Assembly: GCA_903893335.1 (NCBI GenBank)
Contig: CAITLX010000048.1
Span: 1 to 6,338 of the forward strand
DNA from: an uncultured delta proteobacterium
GTDB taxonomy: Bacteria; Myxococcota_A; Polyangia; Polyangiales; Polyangiaceae
Direction of reading: 5' to 3'
Length of the DNA: 6,338 bases
Positions within the stretch are counted from its first letter, which is position 1. Each line of letters opens with the position of its first letter. A model generated the notes under the pieces. That model saw only the letters and a list, made by a program, of their open reading frames with translations, searched no databases and was not told where the DNA came from. Positions 1 to 6,189 of this stretch are shown here, piece by piece. The position numbers and the translations under genes are program-made.

Positions 1-1304
1 GCCGCCGCGAGCTCGGTGCCGACGTCGCTCGCCGACGCGAGCGCCCCCTCGAAGGCGCCTCGCGCGCGTCGCGAGTCGCCGAGCGAGAGGTAGAGCTCGC
101 CCACCTCGAGGCCGATGCGCGCGCGCAGCGCGACGTCGCGGGTGCTCGCCGCGGCGCGCGCGAGCACGGGCGCCGCCTCGGCGCTTCGGTCGAGCGACTC
201 GCTCACCTCGCGGAAGCGACGGCGCGCCTCCTCGTCGGTCGGGTCGGCGCGAACGACCGCCTCGAGCAGCGGCCTCGCACCCTCCGGATCGCCCAGCTCG
301 TCGAGGCGAAGCGCGGCGAGCCGCCGCTGCACCTCGACCCTGCGCGGCCCGTAGGTGTGCTCGATCTGCACGGCGAGCATGGCCGCCGCGTCGAGGGGGC
401 GCCCCTCGGCGCGGTGGACGAGCTCGAGGGCCGCGGCTGCGCGGCCGGCCACCGGCCGGTGCCCGAGGAGCCGCTCGGCGACGGCGCGCGCGCCGGCGTG
501 CGAGGGGTCGCGCCGCAGGACCTCCTCGACGTGCGGCGTCGCGCGCTCGGGCTCGCCGAGCGTGTCGGCGTAGAGCTCGAGCAGCCGGCCTCGCAGCCGC
601 ACGACCTCGGCCTCGGGCAGGTTGGGCAGTCCCTGTTCGAGCAGCCGAGCGGCGTCGGCCCCGCGCCCCGCGGCGAGGAGCTGACCGGCGAGCGCGAGTC
701 GGGCGCCGACGTCGTCGGGAGCGAGCTTGACGATCTGCTGGTGCACGCGGACCGCCCGCGCGCCACGCTCGCCGGCGACCTCGAGCAGCGCGGCGGCGCG
801 CTGCAGGAGCTCGAGCTGGACGGCGGTGTCACCTCGGTGCGGCGCGACCAGCGCGTAGGCGTCGGCGCGACGCGCCGCGTCTCCGGTCTCGGAGAGGAGG
901 CGGTCCATGCGCTCGAACGCCTCGACGTGCGCAGGGTACGCCGCGAGCACCTTCTCGAGGTAGGCGATCGCGCCGTGCGTGTCGCCGAACGCCTCCTCGA
1001 AGAAGACGGCGGCGCCGTACAGGATCTCGGCCTGCCCGGCGCCCGGCAGCAGCTTCAGGCGCCGCTCCTGGGCGAGCCGCTCGTAGGCGAGCGCGAGGTC
1101 CTCGACCCGCTCGTCGCGCAGCGCAGCGGCGTGCAGCTCGGCGAGCAGCGGCGCGCAGGCGGCCCCCTTCGCCACCGCCGCGACGATGGCGTCGAGCAGC
1201 AGGCCGACGTCGTCGAGCTTGGCGGCGAGGCGAGCGGGGAGCTCGTCGGCCAGCGGAATCGCGCGCGTGGAGGGGCGAACGGGTTTCGAGGAGTCCGACG
1301 TCAT
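1..1304 (-). CDS. TPR-repeat protein, C-terminus beyond window
   Basis: The frame is open from an ATG at 1304-1302 to the left edge (434 complete codons), so the end is missing. The product is rich in Ala, Leu, Arg and Glu. It is made of helix-turn-helix units of tetratricopeptide type, with the signature of a small-Gly turn, an Ala-x-x-x-Leu-Glu helix and an x-x-P-x-x-x-x-A turn. The clearest units are at about residues 106-137 (GDTHGAIAYLEKVLAAYP), 248-279 (LGEPERATPHVEEVLRRDP) and 336-366 (LGDPEGARPLLEAVVRADP), with more diverged units between. There is no signal peptide or membrane segment, so a cytoplasmic protein-interaction scaffold is likely. Very long TPR proteins of this style are frequent in myxobacteria; the specific partner cannot be read from the sequence. 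The start is supported by the first in-frame ATG after the divergent spacer, with a G-rich stretch (GGGGGCGGG) 6 nt upstream as a weak ribosome site. A long plus-strand frame over the same DNA is an antisense shadow. Confidence 0.85.
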   Translation of the reverse strand, partial: MTSDSSKPVRPSTRAIPLADELPARLAAKLDDVGLLLDAIVAAVAKGAACAPLLAELHAAALRDERVEDLALAYERLAQERRLKLLPGAGQAEILYGAAVFFEEAFGDTHGAIAYLEKVLAAYPAHVEAFERMDRLLSETGDAARRADAYALVAPHRGDTAVQLELLQRAAALLEVAGERGARAVRVHQQIVKLAPDDVGARLALAGQLLAAGRGADAARLLEQGLPNLPEAEVVRLRGRLLELYADTLGEPERATPHVEEVLRRDPSHAGARAVAERLLGHRPVAGRAAAALELVHRAEGRPLDAAAMLAVQIEHTYGPRRVEVQRRLAALRLDELGDPEGARPLLEAVVRADPTDEEARRRFREVSESLDRSAEAAPVLARAAASTRDVALRARIGLEVGELYLSLGDSRRARGAFEGALASASDVGTELAA

Positions 1305-1313
1305 GGCATGCCC

Positions 1314-1338
1314 GCCCCCGGCGAGGGGGCCGATGCTA
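1314..1338 (-). promoter_or_regulatory. Possible promoter -10 and leader hairpin of the TPR gene
   Basis: On the minus strand TAGCAT (1338-1333) matches four of six bases of the TATAAT -10 consensus, but no convincing -35 lies upstream. Transcription starting about 7 nt further would begin near 1326. A perfect 6-bp stem with a 5-nt loop (gccccc 1314-1319, gggggc 1325-1330) lies directly upstream of the TPR start. It would be only partly transcribed from this promoter, so it may be incidental in such GC-rich DNA. Confidence 0.25.
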
Positions 1339-1359
1339 GCAAAGATGCACGCGTCGCGG

Positions 1360-1394
1360 CTGACAGCCACGCGCGACCCCGGTAGCGTCACGCC
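1360..1394 (+). promoter_or_regulatory. Putative leaderless promoter of the hydrolase lipoprotein
   Basis: A -35-like CTGACA (1360-1365, five of six to TTGACA) is followed by exactly 17 bp and a -10-like TAGCGT (1383-1388, keeping the T, A and final T of the consensus). The usual start distance places +1 at 1395, the A of the start codon. No Shine-Dalgarno sequence is visible in the 20 bases before the ATG, which agrees with leaderless translation. The promoter is divergent from the TPR gene and the two share this 90-bp spacer. Confidence 0.45.
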
Positions 1395-3446
1395 ATGCTC
1401 GTGCGCTCCGCCTGTCTCGGCCTGCTCCTCGCCCTCGCCGGCTGCTCGTCCTCGGACGACGCCGCCCCCCTCGCCAAGGGCCCGCCCGCCGCGATCCCCG
1501 GCACGACGGTGCTGTTCGACCTGGCCGCGGACGCGGGAAGCGCGGCCGGCTTCTACGCCTCGCCCCAGCCGTCCGACCTGCGGCTCGACGCAGCCGGCAT
1601 GCAGAGTTGGGCTGGGCTGCCCAACCCCAAGGCGCGCAAGGTCGTCGGAGGGCTGTCGGCGCTCGCGGCCCAGCGCCGCGGGCACTCGGTGCTCCCCGTC
1701 GCGTACTTCCACTTCGACGCAGCCCTCGCGGCGCGCGACGCGGGCGCCGTCGTCGTCGGCTCGACCGACGCGCCGCTCCTGCTCATCGACGTCGACCCCG
1801 CCTCGCCCGAGCGCGGCAAGACCATCCCCACCATCGCGGGGGTGCTCTCCCCCGACGACTACGTCCCGACCAACCTGCTCGCGGTCGCCGCGCGCCCCGG
1901 GTTCGTGCTCCGCAGCGGGCGCCGCTACGCCTTCGTCGTGCGCCGCTCGCTCGGCGACGCATCCGGCGCACCGCTCGGCGTCCCGCTGGCGCTCGCGCAG
2001 CTTGCGGCCGGCGAGGCCCCCGCGGGAGCCAACGGCGCAGCAGCGGCCACGCTCTACGCGCCGCTCTTCGAGACGCTCGACCAGATCGGTGTCGACCGCG
2101 CGACGGTCGCCGCGGCCACCGTGTTCACCACGGGCGACTCGATGGCCGACACGCTCGCGCTCGTGACGAAGGTGCGCGCCGCCTACTCGGTCACGCTCAC
2201 CGACCTCGCGCTCGCGCCGTCGAGCTACCCGAACCTGTGCGAGATCCACGCGAAGGTGGCCTACCCGCAGTTCCAGAAGGGGGCGCCCCCCTTCGACACC
2301 GAGGGCAGCTTCGAGGTGGGCACCGACGGCCTGCCCGTGCACCAGCGCGACGAGATCGCCCCCGTCGTCATCACCCTGCCGAAGAAGCCGATGCCCGCCG
2401 CGGGCTACCCCCTCGAGACCTTCGTGCACGGCTCGGGCGGGTCGAGCGACGCGATGCTCTCGCCGCTCGGCGACGACGACAAGCCGCACCCCGGCACGGG
2501 CCCGGCGCACGTCATGGCCGACTTCGGCATCGCGATGGCCGGCAGCGCCATGCCGGTCAACCCCGAGCGGCTGCCGGGGGCGAGCGAGATCGCGTACGTC
2601 AACCCGAACAACATCCCCGCGACGCGCGACATCTTCCGCCAGGGCATCGTCGAGCAGATGCTCTTCCTCGAGGCGCTGAAGACGCTCGTCATCCCGGCCG
2701 ACGTGCTCGCCGGCTGCGCGGGCCCGACGCTGCCCGCGGGCGCGCCCGGCTTCTCGTTCGACCCGGACAAGCTCGCGGGGGCCGGGCAGTCGATGGGCGC
2801 CTGGTACACGAACATCATCGCGCCGCTCGAGCCGCGCATGAAGACGATCGTGCCGACGGGTGCCGGGGGCTACCTCACCTGGTTCATCACGACGGCCGGG
2901 CCGCTGCAGACCACGATCAACACCCTCACGGCGCTGGCCGGGCCGTTCCTCTTCGGCGCGCCCGACCTGACCGTGCTCCACCCCATCGCCGCGCTCGTCG
3001 AGGCCGCGCTCGAGCCCGCCGACCCCATCGTGGGTCAGCCGCGCGTCGCCGCGCACCCGCTGCCGGGAATGCCCGCCCGCAACATCTTCACCGCCGTCGC
3101 GCCGGGCGACTCCTACTTCTCGACGCTCACCTACGAGGCCGTGCAGCTGGCCTTCGGCAACGAGGAGGCGGGCGAGGTCCCCTGGCAGGGCCTGCCCGAC
3201 GCGCTCGCGCTCGACGGGCGCGGCGCGCTCCTGCCCTACCCCGTCTCGAACAACCGCACCTCGGACGACGGCCAGAAGTCCACCGGCGTCGTCGTCGGCT
3301 ACCAGGTCTCCGGCTACGACCCGCACGGCATCTACTCGCACGACGAGCGCGTGAAGCACCAGTACGGCTGCTTCGTCTCGACGGCGTTCGCCACGGGCAC
3401 GGCGACGGTGGTCGCGCCCGCCGCGCTCGGCGCTCCGTGCGAGTGA
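1395..3446 (+). CDS. Secreted lipoprotein with alpha/beta-hydrolase (lipase/esterase-like) domain
   Basis: This 683-residue protein starts with a lipoprotein signal peptide: a short basic start, a hydrophobic core and lipobox LAGC, with Cys17 as the predicted lipidated residue followed by CSSSDD. It is therefore likely anchored to the envelope facing away from the cytoplasm. Residues about 30-330 form a beta-rich N-terminal region. It resembles the N-terminal parts of large bacterial secreted lipases (VolA-like style) and includes an extracytoplasmic Ig-like stretch near residues 170-260. The hydrolase domain spans about 335-670. It has an oxyanion-type HGSGG at His345-Gly349, a nucleophile elbow G-Q-S-M-G with Ser466, a likely acid Asp572 (APGDSYF) and a candidate His at 644 (DPHGIY), with His649 and His655 as alternatives. 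Four exported cysteines (282, 441, 659, 682) could form two disulfides. The substrate is unknown; an ester or lipid is likely. The ATG at 1395 is chosen because it gives the signal peptide directly. Confidence 0.85.
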   Translation: MLVRSACLGLLLALAGCSSSDDAAPLAKGPPAAIPGTTVLFDLAADAGSAAGFYASPQPSDLRLDAAGMQSWAGLPNPKARKVVGGLSALAAQRRGHSVLPVAYFHFDAALAARDAGAVVVGSTDAPLLLIDVDPASPERGKTIPTIAGVLSPDDYVPTNLLAVAARPGFVLRSGRRYAFVVRRSLGDASGAPLGVPLALAQLAAGEAPAGANGAAAATLYAPLFETLDQIGVDRATVAAATVFTTGDSMADTLALVTKVRAAYSVTLTDLALAPSSYPNLCEIHAKVAYPQFQKGAPPFDTEGSFEVGTDGLPVHQRDEIAPVVITLPKKPMPAAGYPLETFVHGSGGSSDAMLSPLGDDDKPHPGTGPAHVMADFGIAMAGSAMPVNPERLPGASEIAYVNPNNIPATRDIFRQGIVEQMLFLEALKTLVIPADVLAGCAGPTLPAGAPGFSFDPDKLAGAGQSMGAWYTNIIAPLEPRMKTIVPTGAGGYLTWFITTAGPLQTTINTLTALAGPFLFGAPDLTVLHPIAALVEAALEPADPIVGQPRVAAHPLPGMPARNIFTAVAPGDSYFSTLTYEAVQLAFGNEEAGEVPWQGLPDALALDGRGALLPYPVSNNRTSDDGQKSTGVVVGYQVSGYDPHGIYSHDERVKHQYGCFVSTAFATGTATVVAPAALGAPCE

Positions 3447-3468
3447 GTGCGCGCCTCTCCTCCTGACG

Positions 3469-3493
3469 CCAGCGCCCCTCGGCGCAGCGCTGG
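3469..3493 (+). terminator. Candidate intrinsic terminator after the hydrolase gene
   Basis: A perfect 7-bp stem (CCAGCGC 3469-3475 with GCGCTGG 3487-3493) closes an 11-nt loop 22 bases after the hydrolase stop. An alternative inner stem gcgcc/ggcgc (3472-3476 with 3481-3485) is also possible. No T-run follows, so it may be a weak or factor-dependent terminator, or a 3'-end stabiliser. Confidence 0.4.
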
Positions 3494-3630
3494 ACCGGGA
3501 CGCCGCGCATTCGCTTCGCCCCCGCGCCGGACTTGCGCCCGCGCGGCGCCTCGACGTCTCGATCGCGTACACCGCGAAGGCTCGCCGACGGCCCTTCCGG
3601 AGCACGACACACGATCCGCGCATCACCCCC

Positions 3631-3656
3631 TTGCGCCGCGGCGATCGAATGCGCAA
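3631..3656. promoter_or_regulatory. Inverted repeat TTGCGC-N14-GCGCAA upstream of the CBS gene
   Basis: Perfect 6-bp arms (3631-3636 and 3651-3656) are separated by 14 bp, about 75 bp upstream of the CBS start. The stretch just downstream (about 3647-3675) is the least GC-rich part of the spacer and is a reasonable place for the promoter. The repeat could be an operator for a dimeric regulator, but arms of this length can arise by chance. I see nothing else firm in the 285-bp spacer 3447-3731. Confidence 0.25.
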
Positions 3657-3720
3657 CAGAGGATTTCAGATCTGCGGGAGGGGCCACCCAGGTGCAGGGC
3701 GCATCGGGGGCGACCTCCGC

Positions 3721-3728
3721 GGGAGGAA
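3721..3728 (+). promoter_or_regulatory. Strong ribosome binding site that fixes the CBS start
   Basis: GGGAGGAA contains a full GGAGG core (3722-3726) ending 5 nt before the ATG at 3732. The reading frame is open upstream as far as 3447, but that part has no ribosome site and no conserved protein sequence. The start at 3732, right at the first CBS domain, is therefore preferred. Confidence 0.8.
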
Positions 3729-3731
3729 TCC

Positions 3732-4256
3732 ATGCTGGCCGAGCAAGTCATGACCGCCGACGTCCGCGTGTGCGCCCCCAACGACGACCTCGCGAAGGTC
3801 GCCGGCCTGATGTGGGACTACGACTGTGGTTGCGTGCCCGTCGTCGACGCGTCCGAGCGGGTCGTCGGCATGATCACCGACCGCGACGCCTGCATGGCGG
3901 CGTACACGAAGGGGCGGCCGTTGGCGGAGCTGATCGTGTCCGACGCGATGGCCAGCAACGTCATCACCTGCAAGCGCTCCGACACCACCCACTCGATCGA
4001 GCAGCTGATGGCCGACAACCAGATCCGCCGCATCCCCGTCGTCGACGACGATGGGCGCATCGCCGGCATCGTGTCGCTCAACGACCTCGCGCGCGCCTCC
4101 GCTCGCCCTCCGAGCCGCGGCGGGCAGGTCGATCAGCGCCACGTCGCGCTCACGCTCGCGGCGACGGCCGCCCCCCGCTCGTCGTTCCCGCCCCCCAACG
4201 GCAGCGCGAGCACCTCGCGCTCGTCGGACAGCAAATCGGAAGGCGCGAGCGCGTAA
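3732..4256 (+). CDS. Two-CBS-domain (Bateman module) regulatory protein
   Basis: This 174-residue soluble protein is a tandem pair of CBS domains with no fused enzyme or transporter. Domain 1 covers about residues 5-60, with V-P-V-V-D at 35-39 and ITDRD at 48-52. Domain 2 covers about 70-124, with RRIPVVDDDG at 99-108 and IVSLNDLA at 113-120. Paired CBS domains usually bind adenine nucleotides such as AMP, ATP or S-adenosylmethionine and act as energy or ligand sensors. The D-R-D and N-D positions after the last strands are typical ribose/phosphate-contacting sites. The tail after about residue 125 is Ser, Pro and Ala-rich and probably disordered. Five cysteines (14, 32, 34, 54, 80), two as C-G-C, are notable for a short cytoplasmic protein and could allow redox or metal sensitivity, which is inference. 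The small heat-shock gene 131 bp downstream suggests a stress-response setting. The partner protein is unknown. Confidence 0.9.
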   Translation: MLAEQVMTADVRVCAPNDDLAKVAGLMWDYDCGCVPVVDASERVVGMITDRDACMAAYTKGRPLAELIVSDAMASNVITCKRSDTTHSIEQLMADNQIRRIPVVDDDGRIAGIVSLNDLARASARPPSRGGQVDQRHVALTLAATAAPRSSFPPPNGSASTSRSSDSKSEGASA

Positions 4257-4296
4257 CGAAGGGGCCTGCTCCCAGGGGGGGGACACGCCAGACCCG

Positions 4297-4320
4297 CCCG
4301 CGCGGCGCGCGGGGGCCTTT
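4297..4320 (+). terminator. Candidate terminator between CBS and hsp20 genes
   Basis: A perfect 7-bp GC stem (CCCGCGC 4297-4303 with GCGCGGG 4307-4313) has a 3-nt loop and is followed by GGCC and a short TTT at 4318-4320. It lies 40 bases after the CBS stop. The U-run is too short for a classical strong terminator. It would leave hsp20 with its own promoter in about 4321-4365, where I cannot recognise one with confidence. Confidence 0.4.
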
Positions 4321-4375
4321 CCATCGCACGCTGCGCCGCTCTGCGACGCGACGCGAACCGAACCCATTGCAATAG

Positions 4376-4387
4376 AAGGAGATGATC
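4376..4387 (+). promoter_or_regulatory. Ribosome binding site deciding the hsp20 start
   Basis: AAGGAG occupies 4376-4381. An ATG at 4382 touches it with no spacing, while the in-frame ATG at 4388 has an ideal 6-nt spacer. Translation therefore most likely starts at 4388, which drops two residues from the longest frame. The 8-bp palindrome ATGATCAT (4382-4389) fills the spacer and overlaps the start codon. Confidence 0.75.
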
Positions 4388-4858
4388 ATGGGCAATCTGA
4401 TGCCGTATCGTCCCGTGGGGGACGTGTTCTCGCAGATGCGCAAGGAGATCGACGACCTCGCGCGCGGCTGGTTCGGCGCCCCGATGACCACGCCGAGCCT
4501 GACGCTCGGCGCGTGGCCGACGGGCGAGGGCATGTTCGCGCCGCTCGACGTCCACGAGACCGAGACCGAGTACGTCATCCGCATGGACATCCCGGGCGTC
4601 GACGAGAAGGACGTGAAGATCACGTGCCAGGGCGACACGCTGACCGTGAAGGGGGAGCGCAAGAGCGAGAAGACCGAGACGAAGGGGGAGATGCGCTACG
4701 CGGAGCGGACCTACGGCGCGTTCCTGCGCAGCATTCCGCTGCCGGCGAGCGTCAAGGCCGAGACCGTGCGCGCGAAGTACCACCAGGGCGTGCTCGAGAT
4801 CCACGCGCCCAAGTCGGAGAAGAACCCGGCGCGCGAGATCAAGGTCGAGGCTGGCTGA
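4388..4858 (+). CDS. Hsp20/alpha-crystallin family small heat-shock protein
   Basis: This 156-residue product is the usual length for a bacterial small heat-shock protein, an ATP-independent holdase that binds unfolding proteins as large oligomers in the cytoplasm. An N-terminal arm (about 1-47) with MRKEIDDLARGWFG leads into the alpha-crystallin domain (about 48-142). The hallmark pieces are APLDVHETETEYVIRMDIPG (51-70), the following VDEKDVKI, LTVKGER (85-91), the Y-G-A-F-x-R-x-I-P-L-P stretch (109-119) and the signature GVLEIHAPK (134-142). The short C-terminal tail carries an I-x-V motif (Ile151, Val153), which in this family docks into a neighbouring domain during oligomer assembly. The gene has a strong ribosome site and sits downstream of the CBS protein, followed by a long hairpin. 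The family assignment is firm; expression by heat is expected from the family but not shown by a recognisable heat-shock promoter. Confidence 0.96.
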   Translation: MGNLMPYRPVGDVFSQMRKEIDDLARGWFGAPMTTPSLTLGAWPTGEGMFAPLDVHETETEYVIRMDIPGVDEKDVKITCQGDTLTVKGERKSEKTETKGEMRYAERTYGAFLRSIPLPASVKAETVRAKYHQGVLEIHAPKSEKNPAREIKVEAG

Positions 4859-4877
4859 CGCCGCAGCGACCGCAGCA

Positions 4878-4935
4878 TGATGGCATCCGAGGCTTCGCCG
4901 GGGGTCAGGGGGAGGCGGAGCTTCGGGTGTCGTCG
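4878..4935 (+). terminator. Long hairpin downstream of hsp20
   Basis: Bases 4878-4899 pair without interruption to 4914-4935, giving a 22-bp stem that includes six G-U pairs around a 14-nt purine-rich loop (GGGGGTCAGGGGGA). It starts 20 nt after the hsp20 stop. The G-U pairs become A-C mismatches in the opposite strand, so the structure exists only in plus-strand RNA. This fits a transcript end or stability element for hsp20, or a small structured RNA. No U-run follows it, so a classical intrinsic terminator is not proven. Confidence 0.5.
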
Positions 4936-5001
4936 CCATCGCTGCGGTGGCCGGCGGTCGCTGGGCCCTCGGGTCGCTTCCCGGGCCTCGGCCGATCGCG
5001 C

Positions 5002-5013
5002 TACGTTCCGAGC
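5002..5013 (+). promoter_or_regulatory. Putative -10 element of a leaderless VWA transcript
   Basis: TACGTT (5002-5007) is -10-like, and 6 nt separate it from the start codon at 5014. This is the same spacing as at the hydrolase lipoprotein gene. No Shine-Dalgarno sequence is present. The position 17 bp further upstream reads TCCCGG, so there is no convincing -35. Confidence 0.35.
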
Positions 5014-6111
5014 ATGCTGCTTCACGGGGGCGTCGTGCTCGGGTTGCCCGCTCTCGCAGCGCTCGCGCTCGTCGGGTGCAGCGCGGGTGGGTCGAGCGAA
5101 TCGGCCTTCGGGGGGTCGGGCAGCCACCTGCCGCCCGACGCCTCGGCCCCCGACGGCGCGCTGTTCGACGGGAGCGCCGGGGGCGACGACGCGGGGGGGC
5201 CCGCCGACGGCGCGTCGTGCGGGAGCGTGCTGCTCGGCGCGTCGGCGCAGCCTGGCAACGTGGTCGTCGTCTTCGACCAGTCCAACAGCATGCGCCAGGC
5301 GTTCGCCAGCGGCGACGCAGGTGCGACCGCCCCGAAGTGGCAGGTGGCGCGCGACGCGCTCGCCGCGGCCGTGCAGCCCATCGCCGCGAGCCTGCGCCTC
5401 GGCGCGATCTTCTTCCCGACCCAGCCGCAGCCTGCCGGCGGCACCTGCGGCCTGGTCGACCTCATCGACGTCGCGCCGCCACAGATCGCGCTGACGCCCG
5501 GCGCGGCGTTCCTCTCGTCGTGGGGCGCCCACTTCGCGGCGCCGGGTTGGGCCACCATCCTCTCGACCCCGCTCGCCGACGCGCTGCACAAGGCCGACCT
5601 GGCGCTCGCCGACCCCTTCGCCTTCCCGGGCAAGCGCGTCGTCGTCGTGCTGACCGACGGCGCCCCGACCTGCATCACGGCGGCGGCGGCCGTGGCGGCG
5701 CCCGTGCTCGCGATGGCCTCGCGCGGCATCACGACCTACGTGGTCGGCCTGCCGGGCTCGGCCGGCGCGACCGCGCTGCTCGACACGCTGGCCGCCGCGG
5801 GGGGCACGCAGCACTTCCTCACGCCCGCCGACGCGCAAGCGCTGACCACCGCCCTCGCCGCCATCGCGTCGGGCGCGGTCGACCCGTGCACGCTCACGCT
5901 CGACCCCCCTGCCCCCGACCCGGCCAAGGTGTGGCTCTACACGACCGACGCGAACGGCACGCAGACCGAGGTGCCGCAGTCGGATGGCTGGTCGGTCAGC
6001 GCCGACGGCGCGACCGCGTCGCTCACCGGCGCGCTCTGCGACGGCGCGACCCACGGGGCCTTCACCGCGATGCAGTTCGTGTTCGGCTGCCCGCTCGGCG
6101 GGCCGCACTGA
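5014..6111 (+). CDS. VWA-domain lipoprotein
   Basis: This 365-residue protein has a lipoprotein signal peptide ending in the lipobox LVGC, with Cys22 lipidated. A low-complexity Gly/Ser/Asp/Ala linker follows to about residue 68 and would hold the domain away from the membrane. The von Willebrand factor A domain spans about 80-285 and keeps a complete metal-ion adhesion site: D-x-S-x-S at Asp88-Ser90-Ser92 (strand VVVVFDQSNS), Thr185 (STPLADAL) and Asp215 (VVVVLTDGAPT). It should therefore bind a divalent cation and a protein or surface ligand. A C-terminal region (about 290-365) with Cys292, Cys342 and Cys359 ends in FGCPLGGPH. With Cys69, Cys145 and Cys220 there are six exported cysteines, enough for three disulfides. 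Such VWA lipoproteins are abundant in myxobacteria; the ligand is unknown. The start is chosen because it gives the signal peptide. The stop codon lies in a tandem repeat. A run of seven G at 5193-5199 in the linker is a possible slippage or sequencing-error site. Confidence 0.88.
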   Translation: MLLHGGVVLGLPALAALALVGCSAGGSSESAFGGSGSHLPPDASAPDGALFDGSAGGDDAGGPADGASCGSVLLGASAQPGNVVVVFDQSNSMRQAFASGDAGATAPKWQVARDALAAAVQPIAASLRLGAIFFPTQPQPAGGTCGLVDLIDVAPPQIALTPGAAFLSSWGAHFAAPGWATILSTPLADALHKADLALADPFAFPGKRVVVVLTDGAPTCITAAAAVAAPVLAMASRGITTYVVGLPGSAGATALLDTLAAAGGTQHFLTPADAQALTTALAAIASGAVDPCTLTLDPPAPDPAKVWLYTTDANGTQTEVPQSDGWSVSADGATASLTGALCDGATHGAFTAMQFVFGCPLGGPH

Positions 6112-6185
6112 AGCCATCCCCGCTCGGCGGGCCGCACTGAAGCCATCCCCGGTCGCGGGCGGCACGGAAGCCCCCGCTCGGCGGG
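6090..6185 (+). repeat. Four-unit tandem hairpin repeat over the VWA stop codon
   Basis: A 29-bp unit at 6090-6118 is followed by a perfect copy at 6119-6147, a degenerate third copy from 6148 to about 6172 (a few substitutions, one deletion, last bases lost) and a partial fourth at 6173-6185. Each unit opens with a small hairpin. CCCGC-TCG-GCGGG occurs at 6090-6102, 6119-6131 and 6173-6185. The diverged copy keeps pairing as CCCG-GTCG-CGGG at 6148-6159. The first unit encodes the last residues PLGGPH and the stop codon of the VWA lipoprotein. Confidence 0.85.
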
Positions 6186-6189
6186 CGAA

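Noticed and set aside
357..1385. 342-codon open frame on the plus strand over the TPR gene
   Set aside because: The minus-strand frame on the same DNA gives clear TPR helices. The plus frame gives Gly/Arg/Glu-rich sequence with no family features, a typical antisense shadow in high-GC DNA.
1607..3466. 619-codon plus-strand frame within the hydrolase gene
   Set aside because: It is Arg-rich low-complexity output of an alternative frame; the real frame has the lipobox and catalytic motifs.
3447..3731. N-terminal extension of the CBS frame
   Set aside because: There is no ribosome site at the upstream start, the translation is Arg/Ala-rich without a domain, and a perfect Shine-Dalgarno lies before 3732.
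4275..4282. Run of eight G in the CBS-hsp20 spacer
   Set aside because: It is non-coding and common in such GC-rich DNA. It is possibly prone to sequencing error, but no function is supported.
4341..4369. Sigma-32-type heat-shock promoter before hsp20
   Set aside because: ACCCATTG resembles the CCCCAT-T -10 box, but the matching -35 position reads CTGCGAC, with only three of seven bases agreeing, and no CIRCE element is seen.
4051..5013. Upstream extension of the VWA frame through the hsp20 region
   Set aside because: The frame is open only by base composition. It overlaps the CBS and hsp20 genes, and the lipoprotein signal peptide places the start at 5014.
4711..6165. 484-codon minus-strand frame opposite the VWA gene
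   Set aside because: Arg/Gly-rich without any domain; it is opposite a frame with an intact signal peptide and MIDAS motif.
6090..6185. CRISPR array
   Set aside because: The 29-bp copies are directly adjacent with no spacers and no cas genes are present; this is a simple tandem repeat.
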